Below, one piece after another: positions 8,361-17,947 of a stretch of DNA of 64,000 bases (the first letter of the stretch is position 1; each line of letters begins with the position of its first letter). The translations under genes and the position numbers were made by a program. The DNA is from an uncultured Duncaniella sp. GTDB lineage: Bacteria > Bacteroidota > Bacteroidia > Bacteroidales > Muribaculaceae. The DNA is taken from assembly GCA_910577255.1 (NCBI GenBank), contig CAJTMH010000002.1:186001-250000 (forward strand), given 5' to 3'. The notes under the pieces were generated by a model that worked only from the letters and a program-made list of their open reading frames with translations, was not told where the DNA came from and made no database searches.

Positions 8361-11300
8361 CTAAGGAACTATAGGTGACAGCACAAACGAGTAAAAGTAG
8401 TCGGTTCCGTCCAGGCAATAGGGAGCATGTGGACCGCGTCCCCAGCTGTCGTCACCACCAAGCCCTCTCTGCGCCAAATCTATATTCAGGAACACATTCT
8501 GTCGGTCGGGGAGCACATCACTATTATGCATCTGATGCTTGCTGAAACCGGGGTCAAGAGAAGCAGGAGTCACATCGAGCGCACTGACATTAAGGGGCTG
8601 CAAACCTGTCACCTTCACCCCATAGCCGGCTGCATCGGTGAGAGTTGCCCAACGCACATCGGTCTTGTTGCCCGACTCCTGCGGACGGATATATGGATAA
8701 TACTGGTCAGCGACTTTTCCGCTCCACACACCCATGAAGGAGGCAGTGTTACGGTCGGAATAATTCTCCCATGGGCCGCGGCCATACCATCGGAAATCCT
8801 GCTTCCCATTGTCGAGCGTGAACTGCATGCCGAATCTCATAAGTTCCGGAGTGACATCTTTCTCACCTTTCATCGAGGCTGAAATGCCGACTTCACCGTC
8901 AGGATACACCGTATATGCCACGGTGTAATCAGCTGACACTTCAGGCAGGCGATACACGGCTGTCACCACGACATTGCCATCACGGTCAGCTTCGGTCAGT
9001 TTCACCAGTCTGCGGTTCTGGGCAGCCGAACGCCATGCGTTGAGACGCACATGTGCGTTATTGCCCCAGTCATTATCGGTCGGGGCGCGCCAGAAAAGAG
9101 GCTGCAGTGCCCCGGTGAGCAGATTTACACCATTGACAGAGTAGGCTGAAAGTTCACCTTTGGAATTGATGCGGACCTCTACGCCGTCGGCACACTTGAT
9201 GACCCTGTCACCACCATCCATCTTGACCTTCGGAGTCTCACCGCTGGCAGCAGCATGGGTAAATGTGTCATGTGACGACAGCGCAAACTGTTCACGAGCC
9301 ACTTCATGTCCCTCAGGTATGATATCGTCACCCTTTGTAGTAAACGCGTAAATTGAGAGATAGTACTCATCATCTCCCGCCAAATCAATCTTCGGAAGTG
9401 GAAGTTTTACAACGCGAGTCTTACCGGCAGGCACATCAGCAGTGAAGTTTCCCGAGGCCACCTTCTCGCCGTTTTTCAGAAGCTCCCACGTAAAAGCGTA
9501 ATCCTTTAAACCACGATAAAGGAAATGGTTTTCCACAAGGACTTCGCCGGATTCAGGATTGACCGGAGAAAAACGTATATCCTGGTACACTTTCTTCACC
9601 TCCATCAAGCCGGGATGAGGAGTGCGGTCAGGTTGAACGAGGCCGTTGATACAGAAATTCTCGTCATGAGTATAATTAGACGCACCGAAATCACCGCCAT
9701 AAGCCCAGTACTCGTTGCCATTCTCATCCTTGGTCAGAAGCCCCTGGTCCACCCAGTCCCAAATGAAGCCACCTTGCATCTGCTTGCTTGAACGGATGAC
9801 ATCAAAATACTCCTGGAAATTACCGGAACTGTTGCCCATGGCGTGGGCATATTCACACATTATGTAAGGACGCTCCACATTCTCGCGCGAAGCATATTCA
9901 CGCATACCTTCCATGGAGGGATACATCGGGCAAACGATATCGGTGTTAGAATCCTCCACAGCCTGCTCAAACTGAACCGGGCGAGTATTGTCGCGTGACT
10001 TGATCCAATCATATCCGGCATAGAAGTTTTCACCCTGGCCGCACTCGTTGCCGAGCGACCATATTATCACACTCGGATGATTCTTGTCACGCTCCACCAG
10101 CAGACGCTCACGGTCAAGAATAGCATCTCGCCATTCAGGTAATCTTGCAGGATGGGTCTTGGGATCGATGAAATCCCACGGCGATGATCCCATGGCATGG
10201 ATTTCAATGTTAGCCTCGTCAACGAGATACAGACCATATTCATCACACAGATCATACCACAACGGCGATTCCGGATAGTGGCTCATACGCACCGCGTTCA
10301 CATTATGGCGCTTCATGGTGCGGATATCATCAAGCATAGTCTCCCGATCCACCACATGCCCCTTGGTATGATGATGTTCATGCAGATTCACACCATGCAC
10401 TTCGATAGCCTTGCCGTTGACGAGCAACTGCCCACCTTTTATCTCCACCGAACGGAATCCGACCCTTGACGATGTCGATTCCACCACATTGCCTTTCCCG
10501 TCCGAAAGGGTGACGACGAGGGTGTAGAGATTCGGTGTCTCACCGCTCCAAGGTTTTATATTTTTGACCACAGCCGAAAAATCCACGTCGGCAGCCCCAT
10601 TCGCCGGGATGTCAACAGATTTGTCCCTTGTCAGCACCTTTTTCCTGTCGGCATCGTAGAGCGCGATGCTTAATTTCGAAGCAGCCGGCTGTGAGGCATA
10701 ATTATGGAGAGTCACGGCCACATTTAATTCACCGTTGCGATAGTTTTTGTCAAGGCCTGCTTTGGCGAAGATGTCAAGGATTCTCCCCTCGGCTGTGGAG
10801 TAGAGATACACATCGCGATCAATGCCCGAAAGACGCCAGAAATCCTGATCTTCGAGATACGAACCATCGGTCCAGCGATACACTTCACAAGCTATCTGAT
10901 TCTTGCCTTGATGGATATATGGTGTGATATCGAACTCCGCCGGATTCTTGGTGCTCTGTACATAGCCTACCTTCTCACCGTTGATCCACACATACATCCC
11001 CGCTGTGCTACCGTCGAAATGCAGAAACACCTTACGGCCATCCCATGAGGCAGGAATAGTGAAATCACGCTTGTAACTACCCACAGGATTATCATCATGA
11101 GGAATAAAGGGTGGATTTTTCGGGAAAGGATATGTGATATTGGTGTAGATGGGAACTCCATATCCTTCCATCTCCCAGTTGGATGGGACGGTTATCTCAG
11201 CCCAACCATCCGTTGAATAATCATTGGCATAGAAATCGGCAGGACGTTCAGCCGGCGTTTTGGAGAATTTGAATTTCCATTTTCCGTTCAGCGACATAAA

Positions 11301-11489
11301 ATAAGGTGAGGCCGCATGGTCATAACCCAATGCGCTCTCCGCGTCAGGATAAGGGAAAGCAGTGGCTCGTGGAGCAAGACGCCCTTCGGCAAACACCTTG
11401 GGGTTCTCCCAGTCGTTACCGGCGCTAATTGTAGCCGGCAGTGCTAAACAAAGCCCCAACATGGCCGTGGCGAGTGATTTGAAAATCAT
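8361..11489 (-). CDS. Secreted GH2 beta-galactosidase (LacZ type)
   Basis: A 1042-residue GH2 enzyme, about the length of LacZ, with a signal peptide (MIFKSLATAMLGLCLALPATISAG), so it is periplasmic or on the surface. Domain order: sugar-binding jelly roll (about 45-235), immunoglobulin-like domain (about 240-345), TIM barrel (about 350-640), and the C-terminal beta-galactosidase small-chain-like domain (about 760-1040). The acid/base is E482 in IIWSLGNECGQG and the nucleophile is E546 in YIMCEYAHAMGNS. It removes terminal beta-galactose. It is divergent from a GH127 gene across a 218-bp shared promoter region, which suggests joint use on arabinogalactan-type side chains. Other GH2 specificities cannot be excluded, but the barrel motifs favour beta-galactosidase. 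Confidence 0.93.
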   Translation of the reverse strand: MIFKSLATAMLGLCLALPATISAGNDWENPKVFAEGRLAPRATAFPYPDAESALGYDHAASPYFMSLNGKWKFKFSKTPAERPADFYANDYSTDGWAEITVPSNWEMEGYGVPIYTNITYPFPKNPPFIPHDDNPVGSYKRDFTIPASWDGRKVFLHFDGSTAGMYVWINGEKVGYVQSTKNPAEFDITPYIHQGKNQIACEVYRWTDGSYLEDQDFWRLSGIDRDVYLYSTAEGRILDIFAKAGLDKNYRNGELNVAVTLHNYASQPAASKLSIALYDADRKKVLTRDKSVDIPANGAADVDFSAVVKNIKPWSGETPNLYTLVVTLSDGKGNVVESTSSRVGFRSVEIKGGQLLVNGKAIEVHGVNLHEHHHTKGHVVDRETMLDDIRTMKRHNVNAVRMSHYPESPLWYDLCDEYGLYLVDEANIEIHAMGSSPWDFIDPKTHPARLPEWRDAILDRERLLVERDKNHPSVIIWSLGNECGQGENFYAGYDWIKSRDNTRPVQFEQAVEDSNTDIVCPMYPSMEGMREYASRENVERPYIMCEYAHAMGNSSGNFQEYFDVIRSSKQMQGGFIWDWVDQGLLTKDENGNEYWAYGGDFGASNYTHDENFCINGLVQPDRTPHPGLMEVKKVYQDIRFSPVNPESGEVLVENHFLYRGLKDYAFTWELLKNGEKVASGNFTADVPAGKTRVVKLPLPKIDLAGDDEYYLSIYAFTTKGDDIIPEGHEVAREQFALSSHDTFTHAAASGETPKVKMDGGDRVIKCADGVEVRINSKGELSAYSVNGVNLLTGALQPLFWRAPTDNDWGNNAHVRLNAWRSAAQNRRLVKLTEADRDGNVVVTAVYRLPEVSADYTVAYTVYPDGEVGISASMKGEKDVTPELMRFGMQFTLDNGKQDFRWYGRGPWENYSDRNTASFMGVWSGKVADQYYPYIRPQESGNKTDVRWATLTDAAGYGVKVTGLQPLNVSALDVTPASLDPGFSKHQMHNSDVLPDRQNVFLNIDLAQRGLGGDDSWGRGPHAPYCLDGTDYFYSFVLSPIVP

Positions 11490-11605
11490 ATTTTAAGGTA
11501 TTTAGAATTATTCGTATATCCATACGCACATTGATGCGGTTACATATAATACTCTGTTTTTTATCTGTCAACTTAATGCGGATACGTTTTTTTAGTCCCA
11601 CTATG

Positions 11606-11637
11606 CAAATATAGCATAATACGATGAACTTTTCAAA
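11606..11637 (-). promoter_or_regulatory. Promoter of the beta-galactosidase gene
   Basis: Minus-strand TTTG (11637-11634), a 20-bp spacer and TATATTTG (11613-11606) match the Bacteroidetes vegetative consensus exactly. The leader is about 110 nt. It lies inside the divergent region shared with the GH127 gene. Confidence 0.75.
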
Positions 11638-11707
11638 CTCCGGTCACTTAAAACGCAATAAACCGGCCATCAACTCCGTAAGTAATAATAAAGTCCTCTT
11701 TATCACC

Positions 11708-13699
11708 ATGAAAAAACCGTTTCTTCTACTATTTTTGATATTCTCAGCATCGCTTATTGTCCAGCTGTCCGCAAAAACATCACCGGTTCATGGCTATCCC
11801 ATCGACCCTGTGCCGTTCACATCCGTAAAAGTCGACGACGCGTTTTGGGGCGCACGGCTTAAGGCAAGCCGTGAAACCACCATCCCCCTCGCTTTCAGCA
11901 AATGTGAGGAATCAGGCCGCTACCGTAACTTTATCAATGCGGCCCATCCGTCCGACACTATCACCGTGGGTGGATTCCCATTTGACGACACGGATGTCTA
12001 CAAGACCATAGAAGGAGCCAGCTATACTCTCCAGACCTACCCCGATCCGCGTCTTGAAGCCTATATCGACAGTATTCTTGTCATCGTTGCCGCAGCGCAG
12101 GAACCCGACGGGTACCTCAACACCTCTTTCACCATGAATCCTTCCCATCCTCACCCCTGGATGGGACCAGGACGATGGGATGCAGTGGAGAATCTCAGCC
12201 ATGAATTCTACAATTTAGGACACATGATAGAAGGAGCCGTGGCCCACTATCAGGCCACAGGCCGACGCAATTTCATTGACATAGCCATCAGATATGCCGA
12301 TTGTGTGTGCCGGGAGATCGGCGACAAGCCCGGTCAGCTCGTCAAGGTACCCGGCCATCAGATAGCCGAAATGGCATTGGCTCGGTTATACCTCGCCACA
12401 GGCGACCACAAATATCTCGAACAGGCAAAATTTTTCCTCGACAAACGTGGTCACACTTCACGCAAGGATGCCTACAGCCAGGCCCACATCCCTATCACAA
12501 GTCAGGATGAAGCAGTGGGACATGCCGTCAGGGCCGCTTATATGTACGCTGGGATGGCAGATGTGGCAGCTTTGACAGGCGACTCGGCTTACATCAAAGC
12601 CATCGACCGCATCTGGGAAAACATCGTCAGCAAGAAATATTACATCACAGGTGGCATCGGTGCCACACACCAGGGGGAAGCTTTCGACGAAGCATATCGT
12701 CTCCCCAACATGTCGGCTTACTGCGAGACTTGTGCGGCGATAGGGAACGTTTATGTCAACCATCGCCTATTTCTGCTCCACGGCGACTCCAAGTACTATG
12801 ATGTGCTTGAACGCACACTCTACAACGGTGTGCTGGGAGGAGTTTCAGTCAGCGGCGACAGTTTTTTCTACCCCAACCCACTTGAAAGCGAGGGACAACA
12901 CCAACGTCAACCCTGGTTCGGATGTGCATGTTGTCCATCAAATATCTCAAGGTTCATTCCATCGCTACCCGGGTATGTATATGCCGTCAACGACCGTGAC
13001 GTTTATGTCAACCTCTACATGGCCAATTCAGCGCATCTGAAAGTCGACGGCAACGACGTGGCGCTGCGGCAGACAGGCAATTACACCTGGGATGGAGATG
13101 TGACCCTGACTATCACCGAGAATACTGCCGGCGAATTCGCACTTAAACTCCGCATACCCGGATGGGTACGAAACAGGCCTGTACCGAGCACCCTTTACAC
13201 CTATGTAGATACACATACGCCAACCTACCGTGTGACTGTCAACGGCAACGAAATCGACCGTGCTCTCGACAAAGGCTATCTCACCATCTCACGCGAATGG
13301 CAGAAAGGAGACCGTATCGAAGTCAAGTTCGACATGGCCGCACGTCTGGTCGAAGCTGACGCGAGGGTCGAGGCTGACCGGGGCCGTATTGCCGTGGAAC
13401 GCGGCCCTGTGGTCTATTGCGCGGAATGGCCAGACAACGATTTTGATATCCGAACAGCACTTATCAGCCCCTCTACAAAATTCACACCTGTCAGAAACGA
13501 CATGCTTAACGGCCTGACACTACTCAAAGCCAACGCCTGTGCCGTCAGCATCAGTGATGGTGATAAACCCGAGGTCAGCGATGTAACACTGACCCTTATC
13601 CCCTACTACGCCTGGGCTCACCGTGGAGCCGGCAACATGGCCGTATGGCTCCCGGCTGACATCCCCACTGCATGCCCGGCCAAACACATCGCAGACTGA
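11708..13699 (+). CDS. GH127 beta-L-arabinofuranosidase (DUF1680)
   Basis: A 663-residue secreted enzyme starting at MKKPFLLLFLIFSASLIVQLSA (11708); the in-frame ATG at 11624 precedes a stretch that looks like leader. The N-terminal (alpha/alpha)6 barrel carries the family's zinc-thiolate site: E340 and C342 in AYCETCAAIGN, and C408-C409 in WFGCACCPSN, where the cysteine acts as nucleophile in the characterised Bifidobacterium enzyme. Beta-sandwich domains follow. It releases beta-L-arabinofuranose from plant cell-wall glycans or hydroxyproline-linked arabinosides. It diverges from the beta-galactosidase gene. All four expected metal and catalytic residues are present, so it should be active. 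Confidence 0.9.
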   Translation: MKKPFLLLFLIFSASLIVQLSAKTSPVHGYPIDPVPFTSVKVDDAFWGARLKASRETTIPLAFSKCEESGRYRNFINAAHPSDTITVGGFPFDDTDVYKTIEGASYTLQTYPDPRLEAYIDSILVIVAAAQEPDGYLNTSFTMNPSHPHPWMGPGRWDAVENLSHEFYNLGHMIEGAVAHYQATGRRNFIDIAIRYADCVCREIGDKPGQLVKVPGHQIAEMALARLYLATGDHKYLEQAKFFLDKRGHTSRKDAYSQAHIPITSQDEAVGHAVRAAYMYAGMADVAALTGDSAYIKAIDRIWENIVSKKYYITGGIGATHQGEAFDEAYRLPNMSAYCETCAAIGNVYVNHRLFLLHGDSKYYDVLERTLYNGVLGGVSVSGDSFFYPNPLESEGQHQRQPWFGCACCPSNISRFIPSLPGYVYAVNDRDVYVNLYMANSAHLKVDGNDVALRQTGNYTWDGDVTLTITENTAGEFALKLRIPGWVRNRPVPSTLYTYVDTHTPTYRVTVNGNEIDRALDKGYLTISREWQKGDRIEVKFDMAARLVEADARVEADRGRIAVERGPVVYCAEWPDNDFDIRTALISPSTKFTPVRNDMLNGLTLLKANACAVSISDGDKPEVSDVTLTLIPYYAWAHRGAGNMAVWLPADIPTACPAKHIAD

Positions 13700-13744
13700 C
13701 AGGCAACCACCGAAGAGGCATGCTGATGTTTCCCGGATTTATCG

Positions 13745-13752
13745 TAACTTTG
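13745..13752 (+). promoter_or_regulatory. Promoter -7 element of the nucleotidyltransferase-like gene
   Basis: TAACTTTG, followed by CAAAT, lies 24 bp before the ATG at 13776, so the leader is very short. The -33 region has TTTC instead of TTTG. Confidence 0.5.
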
Positions 13753-13775
13753 CAAATTTCTAAAACTTCAAACAA

Positions 13776-14375
13776 ATGGAAAAAATACTGGAATTTGCAA
13801 GTCGCCGGGAGGCTGAAGCATTCAAAGCTCTTGATGAGAGCCATGTAAAAGAAATATGGGAGACAGCCGGAGCCGAGGTAAGACTTGTAGGGTCGCTGCG
13901 CATGGGGCTGCTGTGCCGACATCGCGACATAGACCTGCACATCTACTCCGAAGGCATCACTGAGCAGTCAAGTTTCGCGACAATGGCCGAAATAGCCAAA
14001 AATCCGCGCATCATTGAAATAAAATGCATTAACGGACTGCACACTGAGGAGCGTTGCATAGCGTGGCATGCCAAATTCAAGGCCAGCGACGATGCCGTAT
14101 GGCAACTCGACATGATACACATTGAAAAAGGCACTGTCTACGACGGATTTTTCGAGGAGATGGCAGACCGCATCAAAGCACTTCTCACTCCTGAGTTGCG
14201 ACACACAATCTTGAAATTGAAATTCGACACGCCCGAAGATGAAGAGATCCACGGTGTTGAATATTATCAGGGAGTAATGGAAGGAAATGCCACCACGTTG
14301 GACGAATTGCGGAGATGGCTCGTGGCTCACCGCGCCACTCCGTCATCAACCTACTGGATGCCATCAAAATCTTGA
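13776..14375 (+). CDS. Nucleotidyltransferase-fold protein of unknown target
   Basis: A 199-residue cytoplasmic protein. The signature VGSLRMGLLCRHRDIDLHI (about residues 37-55) has the GSxxxG...DxD pattern of the polymerase-beta-like nucleotidyltransferase fold, with two metal-binding aspartates. A third acidic residue may be the D in WQLDMIHIEKG. Members act on nucleotides, antibiotics or toxin targets; nothing here decides between these. No HEPN/MNT toxin partner is adjacent: the gene stands alone between the GH127 gene and a convergent terminator. Confidence 0.6.
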   Translation: MEKILEFASRREAEAFKALDESHVKEIWETAGAEVRLVGSLRMGLLCRHRDIDLHIYSEGITEQSSFATMAEIAKNPRIIEIKCINGLHTEERCIAWHAKFKASDDAVWQLDMIHIEKGTVYDGFFEEMADRIKALLTPELRHTILKLKFDTPEDEEIHGVEYYQGVMEGNATTLDELRRWLVAHRATPSSTYWMPSKS

Positions 14376-14402
14376 TAACAATCTACCACAACAAGACAAA
14401 CG

Positions 14403-14440
14403 CACTCCGCCATGACAACTCAACATGTCATGGCGGAGTG
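14403..14440. terminator. Bidirectional hairpin between convergent genes
   Basis: A 15-bp perfect stem, CACTCCGCCATGACA with TGTCATGGCGGAGTG, and an 8-nt loop, followed on the plus strand by TGGTCTTTTG. It separates 14375(+) from 14460(-). Confidence 0.8.
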
Positions 14441-14459
14441 TGGTCTTTTGGGCATTCCG

Positions 14460-14861
14460 TCAACCGACGTTGAACGACGAGATCTCTATCAAATTACCAT
14501 CCGGATCGGCAATATAGCATGTGCGCTGTCCCCAAGGCATAGTTGTAGGCGGGAACACGCTTTTGGCACCAAGCGCTACGCAACGGTCATACTCTACGTC
14601 AACTGCCGCATAATTATCCACATCAAAGGCAAGTTCGATGGTGCCATTAAGTCCCTTGGGATATTCAAATCCTTTTGACACCATTTTCTCAAACTCCTCA
14701 CGAGGATACATGATGAGTCGCATATCACCATGAGTCATATCTACGTTCGTGGCTCCGTTCCAATCGGTTTCAAAGCCCATCACATCACGATAAAAAGCCA
14801 CCATGGCAGGCTGATTTACTGTAAACAGCCCGACGGTGTTAAATTTAAATCTCCTTTCCAT
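14460..14861 (-). CDS. VOC-family (glyoxalase/bleomycin-resistance fold) protein
   Basis: A 133-residue protein with the two-module vicinal-oxygen-chelate pattern: N-terminal FNTVGLFTVNQPAMVAFYRDVMGFE and C-terminal GQRTCYIADPDGNLIEIS, whose terminal Glu is the usual metal ligand. The family covers glyoxalases, dioxygenases and antibiotic-binding proteins, and the substrate is not evident. It sits 27 bp after the GNAT gene on the same strand and is probably co-transcribed with it. Confidence 0.8.
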   Translation of the reverse strand: MERRFKFNTVGLFTVNQPAMVAFYRDVMGFETDWNGATNVDMTHGDMRLIMYPREEFEKMVSKGFEYPKGLNGTIELAFDVDNYAAVDVEYDRCVALGAKSVFPPTTMPWGQRTCYIADPDGNLIEISSFNVG

Positions 14862-14888
14862 ATATCTTAAATGTATGATCTGTATTCT

Positions 14889-15407
14889 CTATTTTGACCG
14901 CAGATAGAAATGTTCGGCCGGAGTGCCGAGATCGTCGTGAGTCTCAGTGTGATGATATGTGAAACCGGCCTTTTCAGCTACCCTGCGCGACCTATCATTA
15001 CCATCATAAAAACCTATCCAAACGTTCGTCACACCCAGATCATCAAAACATCGGGTTATCAGGGCTTCGACTGCCTCAGGCACAAACCCCCGCCCCCAAA
15101 ATTCACGGCCAATCCAATAGCCAAGCTCGACATCGCCATGCTTGATGGCCGAGGAATGCTGCTCGTCGGAAGGCACAATGCCACAGCAACCAACAGGCTC
15201 ATCCGACCCTTTGGGCACTATGGCATAGACTTCAGGAGCGGAAAAGACATTACGTATCACATCAAGACTTTCGTCGACAGAAGTGTGGGGCGGCCAACCT
15301 CCATGAGGTCCTACATCCGGATTAGACGCATATTTGTAAAGAGCCTCTGCGTCGTCTTCCCGCCAAGGCCTAAGTATCAATCGCGATGTTTCAATCTGAT
15401 GGGTCAT
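14889..15407 (-). CDS. GNAT acetyltransferase (RimJ/RimL-like)
   Basis: A 172-residue protein starting MTHQIETSRLILRPWREDDAEALYKYAS, the usual start of the Acetyltransf_3 (RimJ/RimL) group. The acetyl-CoA motif region reads ELGYWIGREFWGRGFVPEAVEALITRCFDDLG, followed by N-S/D-R-S..V.EKAGF (NDRSRRVAEKAGF). It transfers acetyl from acetyl-CoA to an amine of an unidentified protein or small molecule. It is the first gene of a likely two-gene unit with the VOC protein. Confidence 0.85.
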   Translation of the reverse strand: MTHQIETSRLILRPWREDDAEALYKYASNPDVGPHGGWPPHTSVDESLDVIRNVFSAPEVYAIVPKGSDEPVGCCGIVPSDEQHSSAIKHGDVELGYWIGREFWGRGFVPEAVEALITRCFDDLGVTNVWIGFYDGNDRSRRVAEKAGFTYHHTETHDDLGTPAEHFYLRSK

Positions 15408-15431
15408 TCTCTTTCAATTACCTATTTATTG

Positions 15432-15439
15432 CAAAGATA
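15432..15439 (-). promoter_or_regulatory. Promoter -7 element of the GNAT/VOC unit
   Basis: Minus-strand TATCTTTG lies about 25 bp upstream of the start at 15407; a TTTG at about 15465 has a slightly long spacer of 22 bp. Confidence 0.5.
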
Positions 15440-15515
15440 TGAAAATAAACGTGAAACTCCACAAAAACATCATCCATATCACACTCCGGCATTACGTATA
15501 GTCGAATTTATTTCG

Positions 15516-15523
15516 TAACTTTG
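15516..15523 (+). promoter_or_regulatory. Promoter -7 element of the six-hairpin glycosidase gene
   Basis: TAACTTTG followed by CAAATG lies about 84 bp before the start at 15607. Confidence 0.55.
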
Positions 15524-15606
15524 CAAATGAAGACTCCACCCCTCTTTTCAATTCATATATCATACTCCGGATTCTTTATTACTGACATCATTACACTGAC
15601 GAAGAT

Positions 15607-17859
15607 ATGAAAAAAACTTTCATTACCCTCGCTTGCATAAGTGCGGCTATGTTCACGGCGGCAGCCGACATCATTGTCGCCACACCTGCATATACCTGGA
15701 AGGGTGACACGATTATCCAGGATGAGTTCATGGCCACAGCCACAGGTCCGTATGAAATCAAGTCGACCTACTCGGCCCAGCCGGGCTATTTCATGCCGAT
15801 TTCAAAAGAGTGGAAACTCAAAAATGATATTTCGGTCTATCCACATCTCTCAACCGACAACCGTCTGCACGAAGCCATCTACAACATGGGGCTTGACGAA
15901 ATGGTCAACGCCGTGGAACCCGACACAACCCTCCGTACCGGCAAGGAGTGGGCCGGAGTGTGGACCCGCGACGTAAGCTATTCCATACTGTTGTCAATGG
16001 CCTATCTCCAACCGGAGGCATCAAGGATATCACTAATGAAAAAGGTCGATCCTAAAGGCCGAATCATCCAGGACACAGGCAGCGGTGGTGCGTGGCCGGT
16101 GTCGACCGACCGTGCTATCTGGTGCATTGCAGCCTACGAGGTCTATAAGGTGACCGGTGACAAAGAGTGGCTGGAATATATCTATCCCATCATCAAAAGG
16201 TCGCTCGAGGATGACAGCAAGACAATCTACAGTCCGACAACAGGCCTGGCCAAGGGTGAGACATCATTCATTGACTGGCGAGAGCAAAGTCATCCCAAAT
16301 GGATGCAGTGTGCGGATATTTACAATACCGAGACACTCTCCACCTCCATCGTGCATGCCCAGGCATGGAAAGTGCTGTCGGAAATAGCTGAACTCCTCGG
16401 CCATAAGATGACCGCCAAGGATGCAGCCAAAAAATCGGCCGAAATAACCGAAGCCATCAATAATCACCTATGGCTCGACGATAAGGGATACTATGGGATG
16501 TATCTCTACGGCCGCGACAACCTCATAATGAACCCACGCGCCGAAACCCTCGGGGAATCACTGGCTATAATGTGGGATGTGGCTGATGCAGAGCGTGCTC
16601 GTACCATCACAGAGAATAACCCCATCACTCCTTTCGGAGCACCGGTGTTCTACCCTCAGATTTCCGACATGCCATCCTATCACAACAATGCCTTATGGCC
16701 CTGGGTGGCCGCATGGTGGGGACTCGCCAATGCCAAAGCCGGAAATGAGGAAGGAGTAATGCAGGCAATAGGATCAATATTCCGCCCGGCAGCTTTGTTC
16801 TGCACCAACAAGGAGAACCTCAATCTCGACAACGGCGACATTGCCACTGAGCTCAACTCCTCAAACATGTTGTGGTGTCTCAGCGGAAACCTTGCGCTGA
16901 CCCACAAAATCCTTTTCGGCATCGACTATCTTAAGGATCGCCTGGCATTCCATCCATTCGTGCCACGTGCACTCGCCGGGACACGCAGTCTGGAAAATTT
17001 CAAATACCACGACGCCTTGCTGGACATCACAGTCAAGGGTTATGGCGACAAAATCAAGAGTTTTACAGTCAACGGTAAAGAGCATATCCCGGAAATCCTG
17101 GCTAAAGATGCCAAGGGTAAGCTCAAAATTGAAATCGTGATGGCCGATAATGACATCAAGCCACTTAAGGTCAACGCAGTCAAAAACCTCAAAGCCCCCA
17201 TCACCCCCATAGCGTGGCTTGAAGGAACCACCCTATGCTGGAATCCGATTGAATATATCAACCATTATGTGGTGATCCGTGACGGTAAGCGCATCGCCGA
17301 GGTGACCACCACTACCTTCGACGCATCAGCCCCGGGTGAATATCAAGTAATCGGTGTTGCCGATGACGGGACAGAGGGATTTGCCTCCGAACCACGTTCG
17401 ACACGTGAGAACCTTCCTGTGCAGATGCCTGCCGAGGCCATATCTATCACGTCATCAGAAATAGTCTACAAGCCCACCGCCGATGTGACAGGCTATCACG
17501 GCTCAGGCTTCCTTGAACTTGATAAAGCGACTCCTGCCGTAAAAATCCCGGTGAATATAGATAAGGGCGGCAACTACAGCATCCGGCTGCGCTACGCCAA
17601 CGGCAACGGACCGGTCAACACCGAGAACCGTTGCGGTATAAGGTCGATAACAGTCGATGGCAAAAACCTGGGTATTGTGGTCATGCCACAAAGAGGACGT
17701 GCCAACTGGAACGACTGGGGTCTGACAAACTCACTGACCGTAAATCTCACCCCCGGGTCACACATCATCGGCATCGAATTCCGCCCCGAGGATGAGAATA
17801 TGAATATCGACACCAACCATGTGCTTGTCGATGAGCTGCAGCTCACAAGCTTGAACTAA
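15607..17859 (+). CDS. Secreted six-hairpin ((alpha/alpha)6) glycosidase with C-terminal carbohydrate-binding-like domain
   Basis: A 750-residue protein with a signal peptide (MKKTFITLACISAAMFTAAA). Residues about 75-450 form an alpha-helical toroid, with motifs WAGVWTRDVSYSILLSMAY, GGAWPVSTDRAIWCIAAYEVY, GETSFIDWREQSHPKW and NNALWPWVAAWWGLANAK. The acidic residues in WTRD and FIDWRE are candidate catalytic residues, as in GH63- and GH15-type toroids. A beta-sandwich (about 460-600) and a terminal CBM6/35-like module (about 600-750, with YSIRLRYANGNGP and LTPGSHIIGIEF) follow. The exact GH family and substrate are not certain; related Bacteroides proteins are annotated as glycogen-debranching or rhamnosidase-like. 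It stands alone between its own promoter and a strong terminator. Confidence 0.75.
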   Translation: MKKTFITLACISAAMFTAAADIIVATPAYTWKGDTIIQDEFMATATGPYEIKSTYSAQPGYFMPISKEWKLKNDISVYPHLSTDNRLHEAIYNMGLDEMVNAVEPDTTLRTGKEWAGVWTRDVSYSILLSMAYLQPEASRISLMKKVDPKGRIIQDTGSGGAWPVSTDRAIWCIAAYEVYKVTGDKEWLEYIYPIIKRSLEDDSKTIYSPTTGLAKGETSFIDWREQSHPKWMQCADIYNTETLSTSIVHAQAWKVLSEIAELLGHKMTAKDAAKKSAEITEAINNHLWLDDKGYYGMYLYGRDNLIMNPRAETLGESLAIMWDVADAERARTITENNPITPFGAPVFYPQISDMPSYHNNALWPWVAAWWGLANAKAGNEEGVMQAIGSIFRPAALFCTNKENLNLDNGDIATELNSSNMLWCLSGNLALTHKILFGIDYLKDRLAFHPFVPRALAGTRSLENFKYHDALLDITVKGYGDKIKSFTVNGKEHIPEILAKDAKGKLKIEIVMADNDIKPLKVNAVKNLKAPITPIAWLEGTTLCWNPIEYINHYVVIRDGKRIAEVTTTTFDASAPGEYQVIGVADDGTEGFASEPRSTRENLPVQMPAEAISITSSEIVYKPTADVTGYHGSGFLELDKATPAVKIPVNIDKGGNYSIRLRYANGNGPVNTENRCGIRSITVDGKNLGIVVMPQRGRANWNDWGLTNSLTVNLTPGSHIIGIEFRPEDENMNIDTNHVLVDELQLTSLN

Positions 17860-17878
17860 CGAACCAATACTCAACAAT

Positions 17879-17924
17879 ATACGCGAGGCTGTCCTGATGC
17901 ATCACCATGGACAGCCTCGCGTAT
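17879..17924. terminator. Bidirectional hairpin between convergent genes
   Basis: A 16-bp perfect stem, ATACGCGAGGCTGTCC with GGACAGCCTCGCGTAT, lies between the glycosidase stop and the GLPGLI gene stop. Confidence 0.8.
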
Positions 17925-17947
17925 GTTAATCGTGCTCCAGAAGAGAC